Positions 44,032-52,740 of a stretch of DNA of 64,000 nt are shown piece by piece; positions within the stretch are counted from its first letter, which is position 1, and every line of letters begins with the position of its first letter. Position numbers and translations under genes: made by a program. A model generated the notes under the pieces. It was given only the letters and a program-made list of their open reading frames with translations, had not been told where the DNA came from and ran no database searches. This DNA is from Bradyrhizobium liaoningense (lineage in GTDB: Bacteria > Pseudomonadota > Alphaproteobacteria > Rhizobiales > Xanthobacteraceae), in the NCBI RefSeq assembly GCF_018130825.1, contig NZ_JAFCJS010000012.1, forward strand, positions 151,622-215,621, given 5' to 3'.

Positions 44032-44142
44032 GTGGGGGCGGCCGCCGCTCCGCGTTCGGAGACATGGTCGGCACCCCGGTCGCCTCACCGCCCCAAACAG
44101 CACTGACATTCGCCCAAATCGGCACTACCTAATCCCCCAGAC

Positions 44143-47100
44143 ATGGCTCTCTCTCCCTCCCCCTTCGCCTCCGAGCGCGCACCCGGCGCGGGCGTCACTG
44201 CGGTGCTCGGGCCGACCAACACCGGCAAGACCCATCTCGCCATCGAGCGGATGCTGGCGCATCCTTCGGGCGTGATCGGGCTGCCGCTGCGCCTGCTCGC
44301 GCGCGAGGTCTACAACAAGATCGCCGACCGCGCGGGCGTCGAGAGCGTCGCGCTGGTCACCGGTGAGGAGAAGATCAAGCCGAAGAACCCGCGCTACTGG
44401 GTCTCCACCGTCGAGGCGATGCCGCGCGACCTCGATGTCTCCTTCCTCGCCGTCGACGAGGTCCAGATCGCCTCCGATCTCGAGCGCGGCCACGTCTTCA
44501 CCGACCGCATCCTCAACCGCCGCGGCCGCGACGAGACGCTGCTGCTGGGCGCTGCGACCATGCGCCCGATCATCGAGCGCCTGCTGCCCGGCGTGTCCAT
44601 GATCACGCGGCCGCGCCTGTCCACCCTCGAATTCGCCGGCGACCGCAAGATCACGCGCCAGCCGCGCCGCACTGCCATCGTCGCGTTCTCGGCCGACGAG
44701 GTCTATGCCATCGCCGAGCTGATCCGCCGCCAGCACGGCGGCGCTGCCGTTGTTCTCGGCTCGCTCTCGCCGCGCACGCGCAATGCGCAAGTGGCGATGT
44801 TCCAGAATGGCGACGTCGATTATCTCGTTGCCACCGATGCCGTCGGCATGGGCCTCAATCTCGACGTCGACCACGTCGCGTTTGCCTCCGACCGCAAGTT
44901 CGACGGCTACCAGTTCCGCCGCCTGACGCCGTCCGAATTCGCGCAGATCGCCGGCCGCGCCGGCCGTGCCACGCGCAACGGCACCTTCGGCACCACGGGC
45001 CGCTGCGCGCCGTTCGAGCCCGAGCTCGTCAATGCGCTGCAGAACCACACCTTCGACGCCGTGAAGATGCTGCAATGGCGCAACGCGAAGCTGGATTTCT
45101 CCTCGCTCGGCGCACTCCAGGTGTCGCTGAACCTGGCTCCCGGGCATGAGGCGCTGACGCGCGCGCCGATCGCCGAGGACATGCGCGTGCTCGACCACGC
45201 CGCCCGCGACGTCGAGGTGCGCGATATCGCGCATGGCAAGGCGGCGGTGGAGCGCCTCTGGGAGGCCTGCCAGGTCCCCGATTACCGGAAACTGTCACCG
45301 GCCGCCCATGCCGAGCTGGTGACCACGCTGTACGGCTTCCTGATGCGGAAGGGATGCATTCCCGATGCCTGGTTCGCCGCCCAGGTCGAGCAGGCCGACC
45401 GCATCGACGGCGACATCGACACGCTGTCGGCCCGGATCGCGCAGATCCGCACCTGGACCTTCGTCGCCAACCGCCCGGACTGGCTGAAAGACCCCGAACG
45501 CTGGCAGGGGATCACGCGGGAGGTCGAAAATAAATTATCGGATGCGCTCCATGAACGCTTGACTGAGCGTTTCGTTGATCGTCGGACCAGTGTATTGATG
45601 CGCCGCCTGCGGGAGAACACGAGCTTGAATACTGAAATCGGCAAGACCGGCGAAGTCATCGTCGAAGGCCATGTCATCGGCCGCCTCGACGGCTTCACCT
45701 TTGCACCGGATGCGGCGGAGGCCGGCTCCGATGCGAAAGCCTTGCAGGCTGCAGCGCAAGCGGTGCTCGCCGGCGAGATCAACACGCGCGCCGAAAAACT
45801 GGGCAATGCGCCGGACGACCAGTTCGTGCTGACCTCGGAAGGCATCATCCGCTGGACCGGCGACGCCGTGGCGCGGCTGTCCGCCGCAGAGGACGCGCTG
45901 CATCCGCGCATCCGCATCATCTCCGACGAGCGCCTCACCGGCGGCCCCCGCGAGAAGGTGCAGGCGCGGCTCGAGCTCTGGGTCAAGACGCATATCGAGA
46001 AGCTGCTCGGGCCGATGTTCGAGCTCTCGAAGGCCGAGGACGTCACCGGTATTGCCCGCGGCATCGCCTATCAGCTGGTCGAGGCGCTCGGTGTGCTCGA
46101 GCGTCCGAAGATCGCCAACGAGCTGAAGGATCTCGACCAGCCCTCGCGTGCGACGCTGCGCAAATACGGCGTCCGCTTCGGCGCCTATCACATCTATTTC
46201 CCCGGCCTGCTCAAGCCTGCTGCGCGTGCGCTCGCCGCACTGCTGTGGGCGCTGAAGCAGGACAATGTCGATCTGTCCTCGCTTTCGGGTGCGCAGCATC
46301 TGGCATCATCCGGCCGCACCTCGTTCCCGGTCGACAAGGCTCTGCCGCGCGATGCCTATCGCGTGCTCGGCTACAAGCAGGCCGGCGAGCGCGCCGTGCG
46401 CGTCGACATCCTGGAGCGTCTTGCCGATCTGATCCGCCCGGCGCTGGCCTGGCGCGAGAACTCGTCCGGCGAAAAGCCCGCCGGCGCCTTCGACGGCCGC
46501 AGCTTCGTGGTGACGCAGGCGATGACCTCGCTCACGGGCTCGGCCGGCGAGGACTTTGCCTCCGTGCTGCGCGCGCTCGGCTATCGCATGGAGAAGCGCC
46601 CGCCGCTGCCGGTGAAGCCCGCAGCGCCTGCTGCCGAGACGGTCGCGACCGAGACGCCGCCCGCCGAGGGCAGTGCGGAGACGTCAACCGAGACCGCCGC
46701 GGAGGCCGTTGCAGGCTTGCCGGAAGAGGCGGCTGTGTCCGCCGAAGCCGTCACCGTCGAAGACGCGCCCGGCATGGAGCAGCATGACGAGCCCGCTCCT
46801 GAGGAGCCGGCGCTCGAAGCTTCTCCCGAAGTGCCCGTGACGCCGGAAGATGCCCCGGGCATCGCGCCGCCGGCCGAAGAGGCCGCTGCACCAACGGAAG
46901 CTGCTGGCCTGGAAGCCGCACCTGCCGAGACGGCCGCGACCGAAGCCGCTGCATCGCCCGATGCTGCCGCACCGGTCGAGGCAGCAGCGACGCCCGCCGA
47001 GCCCGAGCTGGTCGAGGTCTGGCGTCCCGGCGGCCGCCACGAGGATCGCAAGCCGCGCCACGAGCGCCATCGCCACCAGCGTCACCACAACAACCAGCGT

Positions 47101-47547
47101 CCACAGGCCGGTGCTGAGGCGGGCGCTGCGCCCGCCGAGGGCGAGGCCGCGCAGTCGGCCGACGGCGAGAAGCGTGGTGAGCGTCATCGTCACGGCGGTG
47201 GCCATCGCCGCGATGGTGGCAAAGACTTCCGCAAGCCGCGTGAAGGCGGCGAGGGCGGTGAGCGCCGCGACGACCGCAATCGCAGCTTCCAAGGCAAGGA
47301 CCGCGACAAGGATCGTGATCGCAACCGCGACAACAAGAAGTTCGGCGGAGATCGCGATAAGGGCCGCGATAATCGTGGCCGCGACCGCGACAAGGGCCGC
47401 GATCGTCGCGACCGCGAGTCGGGTCCCTCGCTGCGTCCCTACGCCTCGAGCGCGAACCCGCGCGAGCGCGATCGTCCCATCGATCCCAACTCGCCCTTCG
47501 CCAAGCTTGCCGCGCTGAAGGAGCAGCTGTCCGGCCGGAAGGAGTGA
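44143..47547 (+). CDS. SUV3-like DEAD/DExH RNA helicase with long disordered C-terminal tail
   Basis: An 1134-aa protein. The first 800 residues are a SUV3/mitochondrial-type superfamily 2 helicase: motif I GPTNTGKTHLAIERML (residues 22-37), motif II FLAVDEVQIA, VLGSLSPRTRNAQVAMFQNG (motif IV-like), and motif VI IAGRAGRATRNGTFGTTG. Residues about 825-970 are Ala/Glu/Pro-rich and acidic. Residues 970-1110 are Arg/Asp/Lys/His-rich with repeated RDKDRDR-like blocks and RG/RGG-type runs, likely disordered and RNA-binding. This resembles known bacterial RNA-decay helicases, but the role here is inferred. It is followed at once by an S4-domain gene. Confidence 0.9.
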   Translation: MALSPSPFASERAPGAGVTAVLGPTNTGKTHLAIERMLAHPSGVIGLPLRLLAREVYNKIADRAGVESVALVTGEEKIKPKNPRYWVSTVEAMPRDLDVSFLAVDEVQIASDLERGHVFTDRILNRRGRDETLLLGAATMRPIIERLLPGVSMITRPRLSTLEFAGDRKITRQPRRTAIVAFSADEVYAIAELIRRQHGGAAVVLGSLSPRTRNAQVAMFQNGDVDYLVATDAVGMGLNLDVDHVAFASDRKFDGYQFRRLTPSEFAQIAGRAGRATRNGTFGTTGRCAPFEPELVNALQNHTFDAVKMLQWRNAKLDFSSLGALQVSLNLAPGHEALTRAPIAEDMRVLDHAARDVEVRDIAHGKAAVERLWEACQVPDYRKLSPAAHAELVTTLYGFLMRKGCIPDAWFAAQVEQADRIDGDIDTLSARIAQIRTWTFVANRPDWLKDPERWQGITREVENKLSDALHERLTERFVDRRTSVLMRRLRENTSLNTEIGKTGEVIVEGHVIGRLDGFTFAPDAAEAGSDAKALQAAAQAVLAGEINTRAEKLGNAPDDQFVLTSEGIIRWTGDAVARLSAAEDALHPRIRIISDERLTGGPREKVQARLELWVKTHIEKLLGPMFELSKAEDVTGIARGIAYQLVEALGVLERPKIANELKDLDQPSRATLRKYGVRFGAYHIYFPGLLKPAARALAALLWALKQDNVDLSSLSGAQHLASSGRTSFPVDKALPRDAYRVLGYKQAGERAVRVDILERLADLIRPALAWRENSSGEKPAGAFDGRSFVVTQAMTSLTGSAGEDFASVLRALGYRMEKRPPLPVKPAAPAAETVATETPPAEGSAETSTETAAEAVAGLPEEAAVSAEAVTVEDAPGMEQHDEPAPEEPALEASPEVPVTPEDAPGIAPPAEEAAAPTEAAGLEAAPAETAATEAAASPDAAAPVEAAATPAEPELVEVWRPGGRHEDRKPRHERHRHQRHHNNQRPQAGAEAGAAPAEGEAAQSADGEKRGERHRHGGGHRRDGGKDFRKPREGGEGGERRDDRNRSFQGKDRDKDRDRNRDNKKFGGDRDKGRDNRGRDRDKGRDRRDRESGPSLRPYASSANPRERDRPIDPNSPFAKLAALKEQLSGRKE

Positions 47548-47551
47548 TCCC

Positions 47552-47827
47552 ACGACCGAGCGGCAGCGCCTCGATAAATGGCTGTGGCACGCGCGGGTGG
47601 TGAAGGCGCGCACCTCGGCGGCTGAGCTCGTCGAGAGCGGCCATGTCCGCGTCAACGGCGCACGTGAGACCTCGCCGGGACATGCGATCAAGCTCGGCGA
47701 CGTCCTCACCATCGCGCTCGATCGCACCGTGCGCGTGCTGAAGGTCACCGGCTTCAACGAGCGCCGCGGCGATGCCGCCTCGGCGCGCGTGCTCTATGAG
47801 GAGCTGAGTGAAGCGAAGCGCAATTAA
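47552..47827 (+). CDS. S4-domain RNA-binding protein (HSP15-like) with probable ACG start
   Basis: A 91-aa RNA-binding protein of the Hsp15/S4 family, which in known cases acts on stalled 50S subunits. The S4 fold is RLDKWLWHARVVKARTSAAELVESGHVRVNG. The frame is closed upstream by TGA at 47516. Between that stop and the conserved domain no ATG, GTG or TTG occurs. ACG at 47552 (TTERQRLDKWL) lies seven bases after an excellent AAGGAG, where homologues have ATG. A GTG at 47597 would remove most of the first S4 helix. It follows the helicase by four bases. The start codon is therefore unusual or mutated. Confidence 0.8.
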   Translation, partial: TTERQRLDKWLWHARVVKARTSAAELVESGHVRVNGARETSPGHAIKLGDVLTIALDRTVRVLKVTGFNERRGDAASARVLYEELSEAKRN

Positions 47828-47959
47828 TTGCGCTTCGAATTCATTTCTTGGTCGATCAAACACACAAAGCCGTCATGATCGGGCCTTCCCGACCTTGCGG
47901 CGCCGGGCCATCCGCGCTACGCAAGCCGCGACTTCTAAAAGAGCTTTTCGGAGCGTTGG

Positions 47960-48298
47960 ATGACTTACGTCGTCACTGAAAACTGCATCAAGTGCAAGTA
48001 CACCGACTGCGTCGAGGTCTGCCCGGTCGACTGCTTCTACGAGGGTGACAACATGCTCGTCATCCATCCCGACGAGTGCATCGATTGCGGCGTGTGCGAG
48101 CCGGAATGCCCCGCCGACGCCATCAAGCCGGACACGGAACCGGGGCTGGAAAAGTGGCTCCAGGTCAACGCCGATTACGCCAAAAGCTGGCCGAACATCA
48201 CCCAGAAGAAAGAATCACCCGCCGACGCGAAGGAATTCGACGGCATGGAAGGCAAGTTCGAGAAATATTTTTCTCCGAACCCGGGCTCGGGGGACTAA
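47960..48298 (+). CDS. fdxA: Seven-iron ferredoxin FdxA
   Basis: A 112-aa ferredoxin of the Azotobacter FdI type. Cysteines CIKCKYTDCVEVCPVDC and CIDCGVCEPECP, with Cys spacing for one [3Fe-4S] and one [4Fe-4S] cluster, are in the first 55 residues. The second half is the FdI-specific C-terminal extension (NADYAKSWPNITQKKESPADAKEF). It acts in cytosolic electron transfer. Gene order fdxA-carD after the S4 protein is common in rhizobia. Confidence 0.95.
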   Translation: MTYVVTENCIKCKYTDCVEVCPVDCFYEGDNMLVIHPDECIDCGVCEPECPADAIKPDTEPGLEKWLQVNADYAKSWPNITQKKESPADAKEFDGMEGKFEKYFSPNPGSGD

Positions 48299-48643
48299 TT
48301 CCCGCCCAAACTTAACCCTAATACCTTCGTCAGCGCCGAAAACCAGGCCTCAAGACCCCTAAATCATTGATTTTTGCGGGAAATGTGCTATATTGGGCAC
48401 ATTAAGCTGAACCCCCGTCAGCCCAGTTGGCCCCGTTGGGTTCCCGTGAAACCAAATGTCGAACAGGGGCGTGGCAGTTTCCGCGCGCAGGCTGTGTCAC
48501 AGAAAACGCGTAAAAAGAGTACTTCAGCGAGGGCTTCCCATAAGGAGGCCAAAAAAGTCGCCGCGGCCAGCCGTAGCGCATCCAAGGGTCGGACCGCGAC
48601 GAAGGCGCCGGCTGCAAAGTCCTCGAAGAACAAAAGAAGCGCA
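48299..48643 (+). other. Leader region of carD
   Basis: It contains the promoter described separately, followed by an open Lys/Ala-rich frame continuous with carD. A GTG at 48494 (VSQKTRKKSTSAR) could be the true translational start and would add 50 residues to CarD. Confidence 0.45.
48367..48394 (+). promoter_or_regulatory. Probable promoter of carD
   Basis: TTGATT (48367-48372) and TATATT (48389-48394) are spaced 16 bases. They lie in a locally A/T-rich patch between the fdxA stop and the carD frame. Confidence 0.5.
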
Positions 48644-49429
48644 ATGCCTAACAAGTCTGCCAAGCCGGCCGCGAAAGCGACCGTTTCCAAGCCTGCTGCT
48701 GCCAAGGCTCCCGCTGCCAAGCCCGCGCCGAAGGCCCCTGTTGCTGCTGCTCCTGCCAAGGCTCCCGTTGCTGCCAAGCCGGCCGCCAAGCCCGCTGCTG
48801 CGCCGAAGGTCGAGGAAAAGAAGGTCGTGACCCAGCGTCAGGGCTTCAAGGCCAACGAATTCGTCGTCTATCCCGCCCACGGCGTCGGCCAGATCCTGGC
48901 CATCGAGGAGCAGGAGATCGCCGGCGCGAAGCTCGAGCTGTTCGTCATCAACTTCATCAAGGACAAGATGACGCTGCGCGTTCCGACCGCCAAGGTCGCC
49001 AACGTCGGCATGCGCAAGCTGTCCGAGCCCGCCCTCGTCAAGAAGGCGCTGGAGACCCTCAAGGGCCGCGCCCGCGTCAAGCGCACCATGTGGTCGCGCC
49101 GCGCCCAGGAATACGAAGCGAAGATCAATTCGGGCGACATCGTCGCGATCGCGGAAGTCGTGCGCGATCTCTACCGCTCGGAGTCGCAGCCGGAGCAGTC
49201 GTACTCCGAACGCCAGCTCTATGAAGCGGCGCTCGATCGTCTGTCCCGCGAGATCGCGGTGGTGCAGCACTCGACCGAGACCGAAGCAGTCAAGGAGATC
49301 GAGGCCCAGCTCGCCAAGAGCCCGCGCCGCAACGCCAAGGCGGAAGCCGCCGAGGGCGAGGCGGATGCCGAGGGCGATGCCGACGATACGGATGGCGACG
49401 ACACCACCGTCGCCGACGAGGCCGCGTAA
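48644..49429 (+). CDS. carD: CarD family transcriptional regulator
   Basis: RNA polymerase-binding regulator that stabilises open complexes, especially at rRNA promoters. It is 261 aa from the ATG at 48644; a GTG at 48494 is possible. The first 60 residues are a Lys/Ala/Pro-rich tail resembling histone H1-like tails. The CarD domain starts QGFKANEFVVYPAHGVGQILAIEEQEIAGAKLELFVINFIKDKMTLRVPT (RID, Tudor-like), followed by the helical DNA-contacting part. An acidic tail (EGEADAEGDADDTDGDDT) ends the protein. A clear terminator follows. Confidence 0.93.
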   Translation: MPNKSAKPAAKATVSKPAAAKAPAAKPAPKAPVAAAPAKAPVAAKPAAKPAAAPKVEEKKVVTQRQGFKANEFVVYPAHGVGQILAIEEQEIAGAKLELFVINFIKDKMTLRVPTAKVANVGMRKLSEPALVKKALETLKGRARVKRTMWSRRAQEYEAKINSGDIVAIAEVVRDLYRSESQPEQSYSERQLYEAALDRLSREIAVVQHSTETEAVKEIEAQLAKSPRRNAKAEAAEGEADAEGDADDTDGDDTTVADEAA

Positions 49430-49453
49430 GCGTATCGGCGATCGTAGGAGATC

Positions 49454-49482
49454 AAAAGCCCGGCCGTTCGGCCGGGCTTTTT
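49454..49482 (+). terminator. Intrinsic terminator of carD
   Basis: AAAAGCCCGGCC (49454-49465) and GGCCGGGCTTTT (49470-49481) form a perfect 12-bp stem with a four-base loop, ending in a T-run. Confidence 0.9.
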
Positions 49483-49498
49483 GTTTGGGGGCGTACTT

Positions 49499-49613
49499 CG
49501 TAGGGTGGGTTAGCTCGCGGCTGCGCGAAGCGCGGTCCGCTAGCGTAACCCACCGCTTCTGCCTCAACGGATAGGAAAGTGGTGGGTTGCGGCTTTGCCT
49601 AACCCACCCTACG
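49499..49613. repeat. Long inverted repeat, 'GTAGGGTGGG' family, copy 3 (diverged)
   Basis: Ends CGTAGGGTGGGTTAG and CTAACCCACCCTACG. The inner units read GTAACCCACC/GGTGGGTTGC instead of the usual GTGCCCACC. It lies between carD and regR, 3' to both. Confidence 0.8.
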
Positions 49614-49619
49614 TTTGCA

Positions 49620-50153
49620 TCACTTCACCGGCCGCTTCTCGAGCTTCCTTGCCAGCGTCCTGCGGTGCATCCCCAATCGTCGCGCCGCTTCAGAGATGTT
49701 GAAATCCGTCTCGATCAGGGTCTGGTGGATGCGTTCCCATTCCAGCGTCTTGATCGAGGTTGGCCGTGCGTCGAGCGCGACCTCGGCGTTGCCTTCGGCC
49801 TTGTGGAAGGCGGCCTCGATGTCGTCGGTGTTGGAGGGTTTTGCCAAGTAGTGGCAGGCGCCCAGCTTGATCGCCTCGACGGCGGTGGAGATGCTGGCAA
49901 AGCCTGTCAGCACCACGATCAGCATGTCCTCATCGTGCGTGTGCAGCAGCTCGACGCAGGCGAGCCCCGAGGCGCCGCCGAGCTTGAGGTCGACCACGGC
50001 ATGGCCGAAGGTGCGCTGCTCCAGCACCTTGCGCACCTCCTCGATCGAGGCGGCGAGCACGACCTCGTAGCCGCGGCGCTCGAATGAGCGCTTCAGCGTG
50101 CGCGCAAAACCTTCGTCGTCCTCGACGACGATGAGCGAACGGTCAGGCGTCAA
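49620..50153 (-). CDS. regR: Redox response regulator (RegR/ActR/RegA family)
   Basis: A 177-aa response regulator. The receiver domain has the acidic pair in VVEDDEGF, the phospho-acceptor Asp55 in AVVDLKLGG, Thr in VVLTGFAS and Lys in YLAKPSN. A Fis-type HTH at the C-terminus (ISEAARRLGMHRRTLARKL) is nearly invariant in RegA/ActR/RegR, regulators of oxidases, nitrogen fixation and CO2 fixation. It overlaps the sensor gene by 11 bases. It is the last gene of the cyo operon. Confidence 0.95.
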   Translation of the reverse strand: MTPDRSLIVVEDDEGFARTLKRSFERRGYEVVLAASIEEVRKVLEQRTFGHAVVDLKLGGASGLACVELLHTHDEDMLIVVLTGFASISTAVEAIKLGACHYLAKPSNTDDIEAAFHKAEGNAEVALDARPTSIKTLEWERIHQTLIETDFNISEAARRLGMHRRTLARKLEKRPVK

Positions 50154-51543
50154 AGCGGCCTCCGATCGCGAGCGTTGCGAGAGGCAGCGTCAGGCGGACG
50201 GTGGCGCCGCGCTTCCTGTGGTTCTCGGCGGTCACGCTGCCGCCCAGCTTGCGCACCACGTTGACCACCAGGAACAGGCCGAGCCCGCCGCCGGCGCGGC
50301 CCTTGCTTGACTGGTAGGGCTTTCCGAGCTGCGCCAGCATCTCCGGCGCAAAGCCCGGGCCGCGGTCGGAGATCGACAGCACGAGATTATCGCCCTCGCG
50401 CTCGGCCACAAGCTCGACCCAGTCGCGAGAGACCTCGTAGGCGTTGTCGAGTACGTTGAAGATGACCTGCTTCAGCGCGACATCCGAGACGATGGCGACG
50501 TCCTCACCAAAAGTGTTGACGAAATAGAGCGTGCGCGCCGAACGGGCGTTGCGCCATTCGTCGACCAGGGCGGTGACGAACGCCGTCACCGTCGTCGGCG
50601 AGGAGCCTTCGCCGCGGGCTTCGCCGGCCGACACCAGAATCCCTGTCACGATCGACTTGCAGCGCTGCAGTGAGGTTTCCATCTCCGCGAGGTCCTCGGC
50701 GAGCTCCTGCTTGGCGGCCAGATCCGGCATGCGGCGCCAGTCGCTCAGGATGACCGAGAGCGAGGCCAGCGGCGTGCCGAGCTCATGCGCGGCACCGGAG
50801 GCCAGGAGGCCCATGCGGACGATGTGATCCTGCTCGGCCGCATGCTGGCGCAGCGCCGCCAGATGCGCGTCGCGTTCGCGCAGGTTCCTGTTGATGCGGG
50901 TGACGAACACGACCAGCAGAATGGCATTGAGCATGAAGCCGAGCAGCATGCCTGTTACGGTGAGGCTGTAGGTCTCGCTGATCGGGTTCGGCGGCAGCTC
51001 GAGCGGGCGGTACGCCAGCGTCAGCCAGACGAAGCTCGCGCAGGTCAACGCTACCAGCGACCAAGTCGAGCGGGCATCGAGCAGCACGGCAGCCAGCGTC
51101 ACCTGAAGCAGGAACAGCGAGGTGAAGGGATTGGTCGCGCCGCCGCTGAGGTAAAGCTGCGCGGTCAGCGCGGCGACGTCGAGCATCAGGGCGACCAGCA
51201 GCTCGTTGCTGGAGATCGCGGCGCGATGGCGGACCCAGACCAGACTCGAGACGTTGAGCAGCACCAGCGCGCCGATCACCGCGCCCATCCGCTCCAGCGG
51301 CAGCGGGATGCCGAGCCAGAAATGCACGCCGCCGATGGTCACGATCTGGCCGACCACCGCAGTCCAGCGCAGCTGGATCAGCAGCGCCATGTTCTTGCGG
51401 TTGGTCTCGTCGTCGGTGGGCGCAGCGCCGATCAGCTCGCTGCGCGTATCCGCCTGCGATTGCAGTGTGACGGCCAGTCCGCCGCCATGGGCGAGCGTCT
51501 GCGTTCTTCCGTCGTCAGGCCTGTTCGACGATCGTTCCAGCAT
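50143..51543 (-). CDS. regS: Redox sensor histidine kinase (RegS/ActS/RegB family)
   Basis: A 466-aa membrane kinase from the ATG at 51543. About six membrane segments (residues 50-215) contain the ubiquinone-linked SGGATNPF motif. The phospho-accepting His is about residue 253 in AAHELGTPLAS, a conserved Cys is in SLQRCKSIVTG (the redox Cys in RegB is close to this region), and the ATP lid is GGGLGLFLV. It senses the quinone pool or redox state in known relatives. The start overlaps the SURF1 gene by 29 bases, which ties it to cyoABCD. Confidence 0.94.
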   Translation of the reverse strand: MLERSSNRPDDGRTQTLAHGGGLAVTLQSQADTRSELIGAAPTDDETNRKNMALLIQLRWTAVVGQIVTIGGVHFWLGIPLPLERMGAVIGALVLLNVSSLVWVRHRAAISSNELLVALMLDVAALTAQLYLSGGATNPFTSLFLLQVTLAAVLLDARSTWSLVALTCASFVWLTLAYRPLELPPNPISETYSLTVTGMLLGFMLNAILLVVFVTRINRNLRERDAHLAALRQHAAEQDHIVRMGLLASGAAHELGTPLASLSVILSDWRRMPDLAAKQELAEDLAEMETSLQRCKSIVTGILVSAGEARGEGSSPTTVTAFVTALVDEWRNARSARTLYFVNTFGEDVAIVSDVALKQVIFNVLDNAYEVSRDWVELVAEREGDNLVLSISDRGPGFAPEMLAQLGKPYQSSKGRAGGGLGLFLVVNVVRKLGGSVTAENHRKRGATVRLTLPLATLAIGGRFDA

Positions 51544-52363
51544 CTGATCCCGTCCTGCGGGCGGCGGCATCTGGGCCGCCGGCCGGTTCGTGGACGAAGC
51601 GCCTGCGGCGGAACAGCCCGCCGCCGAATGTGACGAAAAGCTTACCGGCCAGCATGAAAGCCAGGGCAAACCACGTCAGCGCATAGATCAGGTGGTTATT
51701 GGGAAAGCGGATCACGGTCAATCCGCCGATCGGCCCGCTGGCGCTTTGTGATCCGGCGTCGGCATCGACGAAAAAGGGTGCGACCTCGTGGAGGCCGCGT
51801 GCCGCCGCGATCGCGTCGACGTCCCGCGAGTACCAGCGGTTGTGCTGGGGAACGTTGTTGCGGAGGAAGCCGCCCTTCGGCTCCGTGATGCGCAGGAGGC
51901 CGGTGATTTCGACCTGGCCCTCGGGATTGCCGGCCTGTCGCGTCGTTGCGTCGCGCCGCTCGGTCGGCACGAAGCCGCGGTTGACAAGAACCAGCGTGCC
52001 GTCGCCGCGCTGAAGCGGCGTCAGCACCCAATAGCCGCCGCCTTCCTCCGTCACGGCCTGGACCAGCGTCTCGCGGTCGTGGAGGAAGCGGCCGGTGACG
52101 CTGACGTGCCTGTATTCGTCGTTTGCGGCGGTGATGGTGGGCCACGCCGCGGGCGCGGGGGCGGGCTGGACCGGGGCATGGACGCGCTGCTCGACGCGGT
52201 CGATCAGCGCCAGCTTCCAGGCGCGGCGCTCGATCTGCCAGACGCCCAGCGCGATCAGAAGTGCAAAGGCCGTGAGCGAGAGGACCGTGAGCCACAGGCT
52301 TGGACGCGCAGCTTTGCCGCGCGTCCGGTCTGCCTTGCTCGTCACGGTCCCGGTATCGCTCAC
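51515..52363 (-). CDS. SURF1 family protein (oxidase assembly)
   Basis: A 282-aa inner-membrane protein from the GTG at 52363, whose first G overlaps the cyoD stop. Two membrane helices lie at the ends (LTVLSLTAFALLIALGVWQIERRAWK and NNHLIYALTWFALAFMLAGKLF). Between them is the periplasmic SURF1 domain with GRFLHDRETLVQAV and VLVNRGFVP. SURF1 proteins supply heme to oxidase subunit I; here the partner should be CyoB. An upstream extension to 52423 is within cyoD and not used. Confidence 0.92.
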   Translation of the reverse strand: MSDTGTVTSKADRTRGKAARPSLWLTVLSLTAFALLIALGVWQIERRAWKLALIDRVEQRVHAPVQPAPAPAAWPTITAANDEYRHVSVTGRFLHDRETLVQAVTEEGGGYWVLTPLQRGDGTLVLVNRGFVPTERRDATTRQAGNPEGQVEITGLLRITEPKGGFLRNNVPQHNRWYSRDVDAIAAARGLHEVAPFFVDADAGSQSASGPIGGLTVIRFPNNHLIYALTWFALAFMLAGKLFVTFGGGLFRRRRFVHEPAGGPDAAARRTGSDAGTIVEQA

Positions 52364-52740
52364 TTCATTCCGCTCATCTGGTGGATGGGCATCATGTTGC
52401 TGTTGAGGTGGTTCATCACCCACAGCGAACCGGACAGCGCGATCACCACCATGACGATGGTGAAGATCAGCGCCATCATGGTCCAGCCATTCTCGGACTT
52501 GGCGTTCATGTGCAGGAAGTAGATCATGTGCACGACGATCTGCACGATCGCGAAGGCCATGATGACCAGCGCGGTGATCTGCTTGCTCGGCAGCGCGCCG
52601 CTCATGACCAGCCAGAACGGGATCGCAGTGAGCACCACCGAGAGCACGAAGCCGAGCATGTAGCCCGAGAACGTGCTGTGGGCGTGGCCGTCGTCGTGGT
52701 GATGGTCGCCTGCGTGGGCGGCGTGGGTATCGGTGCTCAT
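52360..52740 (-). CDS. cyoD: Cytochrome bo3 ubiquinol oxidase subunit IV
   Basis: A 126-aa accessory subunit from the ATG at 52740, overlapping cyoC by four bases. The N-terminus is His/Asp-rich (THAAHAGDHHHDDGHAH) and could bind metal. Three membrane helices follow (GYMLGFVLSVVLTAIPFWLVM, LVIMAFAIVQIVVHMIYFLHM, ALIFTIVMVVIALSGSLWVM), matching CyoD. Confidence 0.94.
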   Translation of the reverse strand: MSTDTHAAHAGDHHHDDGHAHSTFSGYMLGFVLSVVLTAIPFWLVMSGALPSKQITALVIMAFAIVQIVVHMIYFLHMNAKSENGWTMMALIFTIVMVVIALSGSLWVMNHLNSNMMPIHQMSGMK

